DNA of 14,135 nt from an uncultured Collinsella sp. (GCA_900550785.1 URTL01000040.1:1-14135); one strand, 5' to 3'; positions 1 to 7,030 are shown, counted from the first letter of the stretch. The notes: a model not told the origin generated them from the sequence alone. Made by a program: numbers and translations.

Positions 1-11
1 GTCATGCCGCC

Positions 12-87
12 GAAGTTGAAAGGCAGATTGCCGTTCTGGCGGGCTTGTAGCGTCGGCCCGTTACGCGGTTTGGTAAAACCGCGTAAC
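12..87 (-). other. Structured 3'-end element, copy A (hairpin plus conserved tail)
   Basis: Read on the minus strand, a perfect 12-bp hairpin (arms 60-71 and 76-87, loop TACC) directly abuts the stop codon of the GntR gene. It is followed by GGCCGACGC (50-58) and, after 20 variable bases, by AATCTGCCTTTCAACTTC (12-29). A second copy with the same order and the same 38-base offset between the two conserved blocks lies at 8473-8548. There is no U-tract after the stem, so it is not a classical intrinsic terminator. It may be a processed 3' UTR, a Rho-dependent end or a structured RNA. Confidence 0.6.
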
Positions 88-807
88 TTACATCACCATG
101 ACGTAGCGGCTACCCACGTAGTACTGCTTGCCGAGCAAAACCGGCTCATCGTTGGGACCGGTAAAGCCGGCACGCAGGTTGAGCAGTGGATCGTGCGGAG
201 CAATGCCCAACTCGGCCGCCTGCTCGGCATTGGCGCGAACGGCCTCGACCGTACGGTAGCCAACCGAGACACTCGGGATTCCGCCAACACGCTCGACCTC
301 GGCAAAAATCGACTTGTCCTCAAGATCGGCCGTCAACAGCTCACGGTAGGCGTCAAACGGCACAAAAATGTTCTCCTCAAAGATGGGCTCGCCGTCGGCC
401 GTACGCACGCGCTTGATATGCAGCAGCAGCGCATCCTTCTGCAGGCCAAAGAACTCCATCTCGTTTTGGCGCGCCGGAACGATCTGGCGATCGATCACGT
501 GCGCACCGGCCTTCATGCCGTTGCCGGCACACAGCGCAGTAAACGTCTGCAACGTCGAGGCGTGAAACTGGCGATTGATGTGCGGCGTGGAGACAAAGGT
601 GCCACGGCCCTGCTGCTTAACCAGGTAGCCATCGGAGCACAGCTCCTCGACAGCGCGACGCACCGTAATGCGGCTCACCTCGTACTGCTCGGCAAGCTCA
701 AGCTCGGACGGAATACGCTCCTTGGGTGCATAAACACCTTTCTCGATCGCATCCTTGATCTCGTCGTAAATCTGCTGGTAAAGCGGTGCATTTTTGGGCG
801 CAGGCAT
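88..807 (-). CDS. GntR-family transcriptional regulator, HutC/UTRA type (GntR1)
   Basis: A 239-residue repressor-type protein of usual length for the HutC subfamily. Residues 8-73 form the winged helix-turn-helix (LYQQIYDEIKDAIEKG, then PSELELAEQYEVSRITVRRAVEELCSDGYL and the wing GRGTFV). Residues 95-235 match a UTRA ligand-binding fold (LQKDALLLHIKRVR, then PIFEENIFVP, ending LLGKQYYVGSRYV). Members of this family usually bind a phosphorylated sugar or related metabolite and release DNA. The start at 807 is the first Met in frame with the wHTH; its ribosome site is weak (AAGAG about 9 bases upstream). An ACGT-N5-ACGT palindrome lies 37 bases upstream of the start, and a matching or near-matching site precedes the EIIAB gene and the exporter gene. 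I infer that it autoregulates and controls the PTS operon. The effector cannot be read from sequence. Confidence 0.93.
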   Translation of the reverse strand: MPAPKNAPLYQQIYDEIKDAIEKGVYAPKERIPSELELAEQYEVSRITVRRAVEELCSDGYLVKQQGRGTFVSTPHINRQFHASTLQTFTALCAGNGMKAGAHVIDRQIVPARQNEMEFFGLQKDALLLHIKRVRTADGEPIFEENIFVPFDAYRELLTADLEDKSIFAEVERVGGIPSVSVGYRTVEAVRANAEQAAELGIAPHDPLLNLRAGFTGPNDEPVLLGKQYYVGSRYVMVM

Positions 808-843
808 ATCTGATCACTCTTATCAAAATAGCTAATTACTAAT

Positions 844-856
844 ACGTATATAACGT
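844..856. promoter_or_regulatory. Candidate GntR1 operator, site 1 (autoregulatory)
   Basis: ACGT-ATATA-ACGT, upstream of the GntR1 gene. The same half-site pair with the same 5-base AT-rich spacer occurs at 6993-7005; a one-base variant is at 8265-8277. Assignment to GntR1 is inferred from placement. Confidence 0.5.
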
Positions 857-898
857 CTAGTTTCATATTACCTCATATTGATAAAACGATACACCCTC

Positions 899-931
899 CC
901 TACCAAAAAGAGACAGCTTCATTTTGGTAGG
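899..931. repeat. REP-like hairpin, copy 1
   Basis: A perfect 10-bp inverted repeat (CCTACCAAAA at 899-908, TTTTGGTAGG at 922-931) encloses a loop with AGAGACAG. It is followed on the plus strand by TTTTATCTGG. A nearly identical unit, including the TTTTATCTGG tail, is at 3034-3076. It could terminate plus-strand transcription, but no plus-strand gene precedes it, so a dispersed repeat is the better label. Confidence 0.6.
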
Positions 932-949
932 TTTTATCTGGGCAAACGA

Positions 950-985
950 GAGCCCCTCGAAAGCAACGGGGCTTTCGGGGGGCTC
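950..985 (-). terminator. Hairpin downstream of the YitT gene
   Basis: A 15-bp nearly perfect stem (arms 950-964 and 971-985, one T/G pair inside, loop AACGGG) lies 40 bases past the YitT stop. It is very stable, but no clear U-tract follows on the minus strand, so the terminator role is probable rather than certain. Confidence 0.5.
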
Positions 986-1025
986 GTTCGGATGGGTTGC
1001 GCAGGGCCGACAAAATGCCAATACC

Positions 1026-2033
1026 CTACTTGCCGTCGTCCTGCTGCAGGCTGTCCTGCTCACTAAGGCGCGCCTGCCTGCTGGCCATGCGCGCGGGCTT
1101 GCCGGGATCGGGCACGGCCGTGGGCATGGGCTCGTCGACATGACCGCCCCACCAGCCGCCCACAAAGTTGAGCGTGTGGAACACATTGATCACGGCACCG
1201 GAATCAATGTCGCACACCAGCTTGATAATGTCCTGACTCTCGTAGGTCGAGACAACGGCATGCAGCAGGTACATCTTTTCGCGGCTGTATCCGCCGATGA
1301 CCTCGGCGCAGCTAATGCCGTGCTGAAAATGGTCAACATAGGCGGTCATGACCTCGTCTGCCTTGCGCGTCGTGATCTGCAGCGTCACGCGGTCGTAGCG
1401 ACGATAGAAGCTGTCGATGGTCTTGGTCGAAATAAACTGGAACACGATGGAATACGCCGCCTTGTCCCAGCCAAACATAAAACCAAAGATCGCCAGGATA
1501 AAGCAGTTGAAACCAAAGATGACGCCCCAGATAGTCTTGCCCGTGTGGTTGGAGACCCACAGCGCGATAAAGTCGGTGCCGCCGGTGGATGCGCCGGACT
1601 TTAGCGCGATAGCAGCACCCAGACCCGAGACCACGCCGCCAAAAATGATGAGCATGATCTTGTCGCCCAAAAACGGGGCAAAGTGAAAGATGTTGAGGAA
1701 CAGCGACGAGAGCACGACCTGCATCATCGAGAAGATGACGAAGCGCTTGCTGATGCCGCTCCAGCATAGGAGCGCCACGGGGATGTTGAGCGCGAGCATA
1801 CCGAGCGAGATGTCGATGTGAACGCCGCCGAGCGAGGTAACACGATCGAGCAGGACCGCGACGCCGGTAAGACCACTCGGAAGCAGGTCGGCGGGCTGAA
1901 TGAACGCCTGGATCAGAAATGTCTGGAGAACAGCGGAAATGGTGACCGCCACGACGGTGATGGCGCGGCGGACGATGGTGAGACGGCCGAGCACGAGCAC
2001 GCGATCCGTGAGCTGATCGATGGCGTTCGCCAC
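1026..2033 (-). CDS. YitT/DUF161 family membrane protein with C-terminal DUF2179 domain
   Basis: A 335-residue integral membrane protein of unknown biochemical function. Roughly residues 20-205 hold the hydrophobic YitT domain: five or six probable helices, for example 24-45, 76-94, 98-115, 126-144 and 168-187. It includes the family-typical SGASTGGTD segment at 146-154. Residues 215-290 form the soluble DUF2179 domain (DRVTLQITTRKADEV, then SREKMYLLHAVVSTYE). A polar tail of about 40 residues follows. I place the start at a GTG (2033) because AAAGGAG lies 5 bases upstream and the next Met is deep inside the protein; an ATG at 2105 would add 24 residues with no good ribosome site. An extended -10 lies about 45 bases upstream. 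It seems transcribed alone, and nothing links it directly to the sugar pathway beyond proximity. Confidence 0.87.
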   Translation of the reverse strand: MANAIDQLTDRVLVLGRLTIVRRAITVVAVTISAVLQTFLIQAFIQPADLLPSGLTGVAVLLDRVTSLGGVHIDISLGMLALNIPVALLCWSGISKRFVIFSMMQVVLSSLFLNIFHFAPFLGDKIMLIIFGGVVSGLGAAIALKSGASTGGTDFIALWVSNHTGKTIWGVIFGFNCFILAIFGFMFGWDKAAYSIVFQFISTKTIDSFYRRYDRVTLQITTRKADEVMTAYVDHFQHGISCAEVIGGYSREKMYLLHAVVSTYESQDIIKLVCDIDSGAVINVFHTLNFVGGWWGGHVDEPMPTAVPDPGKPARMASRQARLSEQDSLQQDDGK

Positions 2034-2078
2034 GTAGGCTCCTTTCGAAGGCAGATATAGTTGTGGGGCATGCCCGCG

Positions 2079-2087
2079 ATTGTAGCA
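2079..2087 (-). promoter_or_regulatory. Extended -10 promoter of the YitT gene
   Basis: On the minus strand the sequence TGCTACAAT matches an extended -10 (TGnTATAAT). It is well placed about 45 bases before the GTG start. A -35-like TTGAAG exists but at 20 bases, longer than usual, which suits an extended -10 promoter. Confidence 0.4.
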
Positions 2088-2172
2088 TGGAGCGTGCGGG
2101 AGCACTTCAATTCACCCTCCCTCGACAACCAAAACGGGACCAGCAACGCCCACGACCAAAGGGCAAAATTCC

Positions 2173-2291
2173 AAGTGAGTAGACTTTTTACGACCTGCCG
2201 AGCACACCCAAAACAGCCACCTCTGTGACCTGCGGTTTTACAAAGGAAGATATGTTTTGTGCTCGGTCTACGCCAAAAAGTCTACTCACTT
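2173..2291. repeat. Palindromic MITE-like element with imperfect terminal inverted repeats
   Basis: The arms AAGTGAGTAGACTTTTT (2173-2189) and its exact reverse complement (2275-2291) form a perfect 17-bp inverted repeat separated by 85 bases. The match continues inward, with a gap, through CCGAGCACA, giving imperfect terminal repeats of about 33 bases. There is no ORF inside and no transposase nearby. I see no convincing target-site duplication. It lies between the HAD and YitT genes and could be a non-autonomous mobile element or a large structured RNA. Confidence 0.5.
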
Positions 2292-2329
2292 AGCCCGAAT
2301 CGAAGCCAAACGGATCCAAATAGATGAAA

Positions 2330-2385
2330 AATTAAGCCAATCCGCAGCAAAAAACGTTTGAACCAGTGCTTCTCGCGGCGGATTG
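2330..2385 (-). terminator. Weak terminator candidate after the HAD gene
   Basis: An 8-bp stem (GCGGATTG at 2378-2385 pairing with CAATCCGC at 2338-2345) lies just beyond the HAD stop and is followed on the minus strand by GGCTTAATTTTT. The loop is long, about 32 bases, with an internal T-run, so the assignment is tentative. The rest of 2088-2388 holds only the palindromic element at 2173-2291. Confidence 0.3.
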
Positions 2386-2388
2386 ACA

Positions 2389-3018
2389 CTACAAAGCGGC
2401 CAAAATGTCGGTCAGGTTGTCGATGACAACGTCGGCGGCGGACTGGTCCAGGTTGACGCCCTCGTGCGGACGCAGCGCCAGGACGCGGGCGCCGGAGCGC
2501 TTGCCGGCCTCGATGCCCAAAGGCGAGTCCTCGATAACCAGGCACTCGGTAGGCTCCACCCCCAGCGCCTCCATGGCACGCAGGTAGATCTCAGGATCGG
2601 GCTTAAACGCGCTGCACTCGTGACCGCTGATGGTGTAGTCCAGCACGTCGGCGATGCCGGCAATCTCCACCAGCTCGTCAATGAGCTCGCGATAGGACGA
2701 GCTCGCGATGGCGCACTTCACGCCGCGCTCGTGCAGCTCACGCATCACCGGCTCCGTCTGCTCGTTGAGCAGCTCGGCATACGGAACGGGGTGATCCGGG
2801 CTGTAGACCTGCTTGTACTCCACGCGCAGGCGCTCGCGCAGCTCAACATCGTCGGGCACCAGCGCCTCCCAAATGGCAGGCTCGTTAGACCCCGAAAGAT
2901 CGGGGATCTCGTCAAAGTGGAAGCCCTTCTCCTCCATAAACGCCACGCGGCGACGGTTGTAGAACCACTCGGTATCGACCAGCACGCCGTCCATGTCGAA
3001 CAGCACTGCCTTGATCAT
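2389..3018 (-). CDS. HAD-superfamily phosphatase/phosphomutase (subfamily IA, beta-phosphoglucomutase-like)
   Basis: A 209-residue cytosolic HAD enzyme. Motif I is FDMDGVLVDTE with nucleophile D8 and acid/base D10. Residues 15-85 form the helical cap. Motif II is the ASSS segment (about 105-108), motif III is K139 in FKPDP, and motif IV is VIEDSPLGI with E163-D164. The likely reaction is dephosphorylation of a small phospho-sugar, or a phosphomutase step; the substrate is not readable. The start at 3018 is chosen because GGAGG lies 8 bases upstream, whereas the ATG at 3024 touches the ribosome site. A longer frame reaching 3153 only translates the upstream hairpin repeat and is not credible. 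A terminator separates it from SIS1, so it is probably not in the PTS operon, though a role in clearing phosphorylated intermediates would fit. Confidence 0.88.
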   Translation of the reverse strand: MIKAVLFDMDGVLVDTEWFYNRRRVAFMEEKGFHFDEIPDLSGSNEPAIWEALVPDDVELRERLRVEYKQVYSPDHPVPYAELLNEQTEPVMRELHERGVKCAIASSSYRELIDELVEIAGIADVLDYTISGHECSAFKPDPEIYLRAMEALGVEPTECLVIEDSPLGIEAGKRSGARVLALRPHEGVNLDQSAADVVIDNLTDILAAL

Positions 3019-3033
3019 ACGCATCTCCTCCCA

Positions 3034-3066
3034 CCTGCCAAAAAGGGACAGGTCTATTTTGGTAGG
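3034..3066. repeat. REP-like hairpin, copy 2 (upstream of the HAD gene)
   Basis: CCTGCCAAAA (3034-3043) pairs with TTTTGGTAGG (3057-3066), with one G-T pair. The loop contains AGGGACAGG and the plus-strand tail is TTTTATCTGG, as in the copy at 899-931. It lies immediately before the ribosome site of the HAD gene, so it forms part of the 5' leader if transcription starts upstream. Confidence 0.6.
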
Positions 3067-3112
3067 TTTTATCTGGGGTTTTATGACGCGACAGACACGC
3101 TCTCCCCAGAGC

Positions 3113-3143
3113 AAAAAGGGGACGGGGCGCAAACCCCATCCCC
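3113..3143 (-). terminator. Intrinsic terminator of the PTS-SIS1 operon
   Basis: On the minus strand a 10-bp GC-rich stem (arms 3134-3143 and 3118-3127, one G-T pair, loop TTTGCG) is followed directly by TTTTT (3117-3113). It lies 34 bases past the SIS1 stop. This is the clearest Rho-independent terminator in the window. Its sequence AAAAAGGGGACGGGG also resembles the cores of the REP-like hairpins. Confidence 0.85.
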
Positions 3144-3177
3144 TCTCAATCAACCCGTAAGGTCTACTTACTTGTGA

Positions 3178-4161
3178 TTAGTAGGAAAGCTTCCACATGT
3201 AGCGACGCATGGTCAGCGGGTGCTGACGGGCCTCGGCGATCTGGTTACCGTACTCGCGCATAACGGCGAGGTGCAGCAGCGGGTTGAAGTAGGTGACGAC
3301 GCTCGCGGGCACGGCGTCAGCCAGACCGTAGTCCTTGGAGTCGATCAGAGCGACCTTGGCGCCCATGCGCTCAAGGAAGGTGAGGGCGCGGGCGTCCATC
3401 GGACGGGTGGCGCCATCGGACATGAAGAAGACGTAGGGCTTACCCTCGGTGGAAACCTCGAACGGGCCGTGGAAGTACTCGCCGGTGTTGTAGGCGGCGG
3501 CGTCGATCCACTGCATCTCGGTGAACAGGAAGGCGGCGTGAGAATAAGCCATCTTCTCGGAGGCACCGGAGGCCATGAAGTAGATCATCTTGTCGTCCTT
3601 GAAGTCCTCGGCGAACTTCTTGGCGAGCTTCTTGCAGTGCTGAGCGGCGTTCTCGCAGAGCTCGAAGACGTTGGTGAGGCCGGTGATCATGTCCTCGTAG
3701 TGGTCATAGCCCTCGGTCTGCTGAAGGATCTCGACAGCAAGAGCGATGGCGTAGCCGGGCTTCTCGCACTTGGCAGCGAAGTTGGCGTGGAAGCCGTGAA
3801 CGATGACGTAGTCAGCGTCGACGGTCAGAGCGGAGCCAGCCTTGTTGGTGAGGGAGACGACCGGGCAGTTGTGCTTCTTGGCGGTCTTGTTGGCCTCGAC
3901 GGTCTCGGGCGTGGAGCCACCGAGGGAGCAGGTGATCACGAAGGTGTGCTCGTTGACCCAGGAGGGCGTGTCGTAGTTGAACTCGTTAGCGGTGAAGATC
4001 TGAACGTTCAGCTTGTCCGTGTTGTTGGCCAGGAAGTACTTGGCGGGGTAAAGGTCGGACATGGAGGCGCCGCAGCCGACGAAGGCGACGCTGTGGATCT
4101 CGTGGTTGGACAGGACGTCAGCGACGATCTGCTTAGGGAGGTTAAGGTCGATCTCGTACAT
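3178..4161 (-). CDS. SIS-domain sugar-phosphate deglycase, FrlB/GfrF-like (SIS1)
   Basis: A 327-residue soluble protein with two SIS folds, close in length to FrlB (about 340). N-terminal SIS: VAFVGCGASMSDLYPAKYF (about 25-43) and the phosphosugar-binding loop SLGGST (79-84). C-terminal SIS: about 190-300. By hand alignment E215 (in FTEMQWID) and H231 (in EYFHGPFE) are 16 residues apart, matching the catalytic pair E224/H240 of FrlB and E488/H504 of GlmS. The C-terminus MRRYMWKLSY resembles the RRYxxxLxEY end of FrlB. The expected reaction is hydrolysis of a 6-phosphorylated Amadori compound to a hexose 6-phosphate and an amine. I start at 4161, since AAAGGA is 9 bases upstream; the ATG at 4170 touches it. 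The gene follows EIID after 197 bases of hairpin-rich DNA. AgaS-like deaminase/isomerase activity is the main alternative. Confidence 0.85.
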   Translation of the reverse strand: MYEIDLNLPKQIVADVLSNHEIHSVAFVGCGASMSDLYPAKYFLANNTDKLNVQIFTANEFNYDTPSWVNEHTFVITCSLGGSTPETVEANKTAKKHNCPVVSLTNKAGSALTVDADYVIVHGFHANFAAKCEKPGYAIALAVEILQQTEGYDHYEDMITGLTNVFELCENAAQHCKKLAKKFAEDFKDDKMIYFMASGASEKMAYSHAAFLFTEMQWIDAAAYNTGEYFHGPFEVSTEGKPYVFFMSDGATRPMDARALTFLERMGAKVALIDSKDYGLADAVPASVVTYFNPLLHLAVMREYGNQIAEARQHPLTMRRYMWKLSY

Positions 4162-4253
4162 CTGACACATTCCTTTCGATTTTTGCGGCGCCACATTGCC
4201 GGGCGCTCGCAGGGTTACCGTGGTTTGGACCGAGTCGCCGGCCCGTTGAGGAT

Positions 4254-4334
4254 GTGACAAAGGGACTGCCCTTTGTCACGTATAGGGATGGAAGCCTGCC
4301 TGGGGTATGGGATGCCAGGCAGGCCCCCGGGGGA
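4254..4334 (-). other. Three stem-loops in the EIID-SIS1 intercistronic region
   Basis: In transcript order: CCCCCGGGGG (4325-4334, self-complementary), a perfect 10-bp stem (arms 4294-4303 and 4315-4324, 11-base loop) and a perfect 11-bp stem (GTGACAAAGGG at 4254-4264 with CCCTTTGTCAC at 4269-4279). None is followed by a good U-tract. They could stabilise or process the mRNA, or partly terminate it, which would set different amounts of permease and deglycase. This is the longest gap inside the operon. Confidence 0.55.
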
Positions 4335-4358
4335 AAGCGGTTAGGCGCTTGGTCGCGA

Positions 4359-5192
4359 CTAGGCCAGGATGCCGGCCGCGGAGAGGGCGATGCCGCCCAC
4401 GATGGCGATCACGAGAAGCCAACCGGTGTTGACGTTCTTCTTGATGAGCCAGTACATAAGGCCGGTGAGGCCGAGGGAGATCATCTGCGGCATCATGCCG
4501 TCCAGGATGTCCTGGATAACGACGGTACCCTCAGCGAACTGCAGCGGGGTAGTGGCGCCGATCAGCGTGGCGATCATGCCGCCCACGGACATAAGACCCA
4601 CGATGCCACAGACATACATGAGCTTCTCCATGAGGTCGCCGCCCTGAAGCTTGCTCAGGTACTCGTGGCCGCCCTGATAGCCCATCTTGGCTGCGAACCA
4701 AGTGATCAGCACAGAGGGGACGATGGAGATGAGCATGGCCAGGATCGGGCCCATGATGGAGCCCTGCTGAGCCAGCTGAACGCCCAGGCCAAAGGCGATA
4801 ACGCGGATGGTGCCCTGGAAGAGGGAGTCACCGATGCCGGAAAGCGGACCCATGAGGGAGGTCTTGACCGCGTTGATCGAATCGGGGTCGAAGTTCTCGG
4901 GATCCTTGGCGTACTCCTCCTCCATGGAGGCGGAGAGGCCCAGGATGAAAGCGCTCGTCTGCGGGGTGCAGTTGTAGAACGCCATGTGACGGTGGTAAGC
5001 CTCTTTCTTAGCAGCGAGCTGCTTGGGGTCGGACTCATCCGGATAGAGGCGATCGAGCGTGGGAACCATGCCGTAGAGGAAGCCCATGTTCATCTGACGC
5101 TCGTAGTTCCAAGAGGCCTGGATGGCCCAGGAGCGCCAGAAGAACTGGCTGACCTTCTTGTTCAGGGACACGTCCTTGGTTGCGGTTGCCAT
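4359..5192 (-). CDS. PTS mannose-family transporter, EIID subunit
   Basis: A 277-residue membrane subunit (ManZ-type) that forms the sugar channel together with EIIC. It shows the family N-terminus with a soluble start (LNKKVSQFFWRSWAIQASWNYERQMNMGF at about 10-38), the conserved SLMGPLSGIGDSLFQGT segment (112-128), and hydrophobic stretches at about 130-167, 190-213, 236-250 and 257-276. The ATG at 5192 is preceded by AAGGAGG that overlaps the EIIC stop codon (TAAGGAGG), a strong sign of translational coupling. A frame reaching back to 5309 is an artefact inside EIIC. The family covers mannose, fructose, amino sugars, glucosaminate and fructoselysine/glucoselysine; the neighbouring SIS genes favour the last class. 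Confidence 0.95.
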   Translation of the reverse strand: MATATKDVSLNKKVSQFFWRSWAIQASWNYERQMNMGFLYGMVPTLDRLYPDESDPKQLAAKKEAYHRHMAFYNCTPQTSAFILGLSASMEEEYAKDPENFDPDSINAVKTSLMGPLSGIGDSLFQGTIRVIAFGLGVQLAQQGSIMGPILAMLISIVPSVLITWFAAKMGYQGGHEYLSKLQGGDLMEKLMYVCGIVGLMSVGGMIATLIGATTPLQFAEGTVVIQDILDGMMPQMISLGLTGLMYWLIKKNVNTGWLLVIAIVGGIALSAAGILA

Positions 5193-5205
5193 AGTGTGTT
5201 CCTCC

Positions 5206-6000
5206 TTAGTCTTCGTCGTCTTCGAGCGGATCGTAGTCGGAATCGACACCGGCGGCTGCATGGGAACCGTTGAACTTGAAGCCCATGAAGACGACAGCCA
5301 GGCACACACCGATCAGAGCGACCGCGATGACGGACAGGTTGAGGTAAGCGGCGAGCAGGAAACCGATGAACAAGAACGGAGTCATACCCTTCTTGATCAT
5401 CATGGTGAGCAGCAGGGCCAAGCCGTAGGCGGTCATGATCTTGGTCGAAACGTTAAGACCAGTGGACAGCCACTCGGGAACCATGTTGACGATAGCCTGA
5501 ACCAGGTCGGTGCCAACAAAGACGGCGAGGAAGATCGGCAGGAAGTACATGACAGCGTACAGACCGGAGCCGGCGCAGATGTGCATACGGTAGGCGGTCT
5601 TGAACTTTCCGTTATCGATCGCGTTATCTGCCACATGGGTGAGGGCGGCGATGATGGAACGGAACACGATGCCGAGAAGCTGACCCAGGACGGCGACCGG
5701 GATGGCGATCGTCATGGCGGTCTCGGCGGAAGCATCGGTCAGACACGCAAAGGCAGCGGCCACGATGCCGCCCAGGACCATATCGGGCGGAACGGCGGCG
5801 CCGACCTGCACCAGGCCCATGGACACGAGCTCGACGGCGGCACCGACGGCAAGGCCGGTGGGCACATCGCCCAGCAGCAGACCGACGAGCGTAGCGCCAA
5901 CGAGGGGCTGCTCGAAGTTAAGACGACCGAGCAGGCGGGAGTCCCACATGCAGAACACGCCGACGAGGCCGACGAGCACCGCACTGATGAACGTATTCAT
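5206..6000 (-). CDS. PTS mannose-family transporter, EIIC subunit
   Basis: A 264-residue polytopic protein (ManY-type). The N-terminus (VLVGLVGVFCMWDSRLLGRLNFEQPLVGATLVGLLLGD) and the segment GAAVELVSMGLVQVGAAVPPD (about 53-73) are characteristic of EIIC-Man. Further membrane segments lie at about 75-120, 145-160, 180-200 and 210-240. It ends in a highly acidic tail (DSDYDPLEDDED). AAAGGAG lies 6-7 bases before the ATG. It is 36 bases after EIIAB and 13 bases before EIID, so the three form one operon. Confidence 0.95.
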   Translation of the reverse strand: MNTFISAVLVGLVGVFCMWDSRLLGRLNFEQPLVGATLVGLLLGDVPTGLAVGAAVELVSMGLVQVGAAVPPDMVLGGIVAAAFACLTDASAETAMTIAIPVAVLGQLLGIVFRSIIAALTHVADNAIDNGKFKTAYRMHICAGSGLYAVMYFLPIFLAVFVGTDLVQAIVNMVPEWLSTGLNVSTKIMTAYGLALLLTMMIKKGMTPFLFIGFLLAAYLNLSVIAVALIGVCLAVVFMGFKFNGSHAAAGVDSDYDPLEDDED

Positions 6001-6036
6001 ACCCTTCTCCTTTCAGTCAGGCAAAAGCCTGGTTGA

Positions 6037-6960
6037 TTACAGCTTGGCGTCGATGTCGACGCTCTGATACGTAGGGGTCTGCTGGACGTAGAGCTTGATG
6101 CCCATGTCGAGCAGCTGGTTGACGTCGGCCTTCTGGTTGGCGTCGAGGAAGACGGAGCTGTCCTTGCCGCCGACCTGATCGGCACCGTCGTGGTTGGCGG
6201 TGGCGCCCAGGTTGATGGCGTCGAGCTTGTAGCCCTGGCAGAACTGCAGCATCTCGGCAGTGTTGCCAAAGATGAACATGACGCGCTCGCCGAGGGTGTT
6301 GAGCTTGTCCATCTTGGCGAGGGCACGCTCGACGGTGAAGACGTTCAGACGCACGCCCTGGGGCTTGGCCAGCTTAAGAGCGCCCTTCTTGATGTCATCG
6401 TTGGCGGCAGCGTTGTCGACGACGATGATGCGCTCGGCCTGAACCTTGGTGGTCCAGGTAAAGACGACCTGGCCGTGCAGTAGACGGTAGTCAAGACGTG
6501 CGAGGACGATCTTGGCGGGACCGGAGCTGTGACGGGACGCCTTGGCCTTCTTGGCGGGAGCCGCGGCAGCCTCGACCGGTGCGTTGGGGTTGGTCAGACC
6601 GGTGCGGGCCTCGTTGATGAGAGCCGCGAGCTCGGCGCCCTTGACGGGGGCGGGGCTCATAGCGAGCGTCAGCGCCAGCGGGATGTTGAAACCGCTGACA
6701 ACCGTGAACTTCGTGCCGTTCTTGGAAAGCTCGACCATGCTGTTGTTGACCGAGCTGCCGAGCATATCGGTCAACACATAGACGGTGTCGTCCGCGTTGA
6801 ACGTGGCGATCATAGCCTCAACCTTATTGGTGATGGGCTCCTTGTCGTCACGAGCAAGCGACACGACGTGGACGTTCGACACGTCGCCGAGAACCATCTC
6901 GAGCGTGTCTTTGGCGCCTGCGGCCAGGCCGCCATGAGATGCGAGAATGATCTGATTCAT
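6037..6960 (-). CDS. PTS mannose-family EIIAB fusion (cytoplasmic phosphotransfer subunit)
   Basis: A 307-residue protein with ManX-type domain order. Residues 1-122 are EIIA, with the HPr-phosphorylated His at H9 (IILASHGGLAAG) and a TDMLGSSVNNS loop (64-74). Residues 123-148 are an Ala/Pro/Lys-rich linker. Residues 149-307 are EIIB, with the active His at H162 in RLDYRLLHGQVVFTW. It passes phosphate from HPr to sugar entering through EIIC/EIID, so the substrate arrives phosphorylated. The ribosome site AAGGAGGAGG is very strong. It is first in the operon, directly behind a candidate promoter and operator. In the Salmonella glucoselysine system EIIA and EIIB are separate; here they are fused as in E. 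coli ManX. Confidence 0.95.
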   Translation of the reverse strand: MNQIILASHGGLAAGAKDTLEMVLGDVSNVHVVSLARDDKEPITNKVEAMIATFNADDTVYVLTDMLGSSVNNSMVELSKNGTKFTVVSGFNIPLALTLAMSPAPVKGAELAALINEARTGLTNPNAPVEAAAAPAKKAKASRHSSGPAKIVLARLDYRLLHGQVVFTWTTKVQAERIIVVDNAAANDDIKKGALKLAKPQGVRLNVFTVERALAKMDKLNTLGERVMFIFGNTAEMLQFCQGYKLDAINLGATANHDGADQVGGKDSSVFLDANQKADVNQLLDMGIKLYVQQTPTYQSVDIDAKL

Positions 6961-6986
6961 CTTGCCTCCTCCTTTTCGTTATGGTC

Positions 6987-7005
6987 ATTATAACGTCTTA
7001 TACGT
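6987..7005 (-). promoter_or_regulatory. Candidate PTS operon promoter with GntR1 operator, site 2
   Basis: On the minus strand a perfect -10 TATAAT (6992-6987) lies 26 bases upstream of the EIIAB start. It is immediately preceded by ACGT-ATAAG-ACGT (7005-6993), the palindrome also found before GntR1. A protein bound there would sit in the -35/-10 spacer and block polymerase. No good -35 is visible. No sigma-54 -24/-12 element was seen, although related EII-Man operons often use one. Confidence 0.5.
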
Positions 7006-7030
7006 CGCGTATATTATTAATTAGTATAAA

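Noticed and set aside
4..813. 269-residue plus-strand open frame
   Set aside because: Exactly antisense to GntR1, which has clear wHTH and UTRA motifs. The plus-strand product shows no recognisable domain and reflects GC-rich codon bias.
3019..3153. 45-residue N-terminal extension of the HAD protein
   Set aside because: It translates the REP-like hairpin and terminator region. A good ribosome site supports the start at 3018, with FDMDG near the N-terminus as usual.
3220..4257. 345-residue plus-strand open frame
   Set aside because: Antisense to SIS1, which has family motifs and a ribosome site. The product is low-complexity Gly/Val/Leu/Asp-rich.
4254..5273. 339-residue plus-strand open frame
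   Set aside because: Antisense to EIID, with His/Asp/Gly-rich composition typical of shadow frames.
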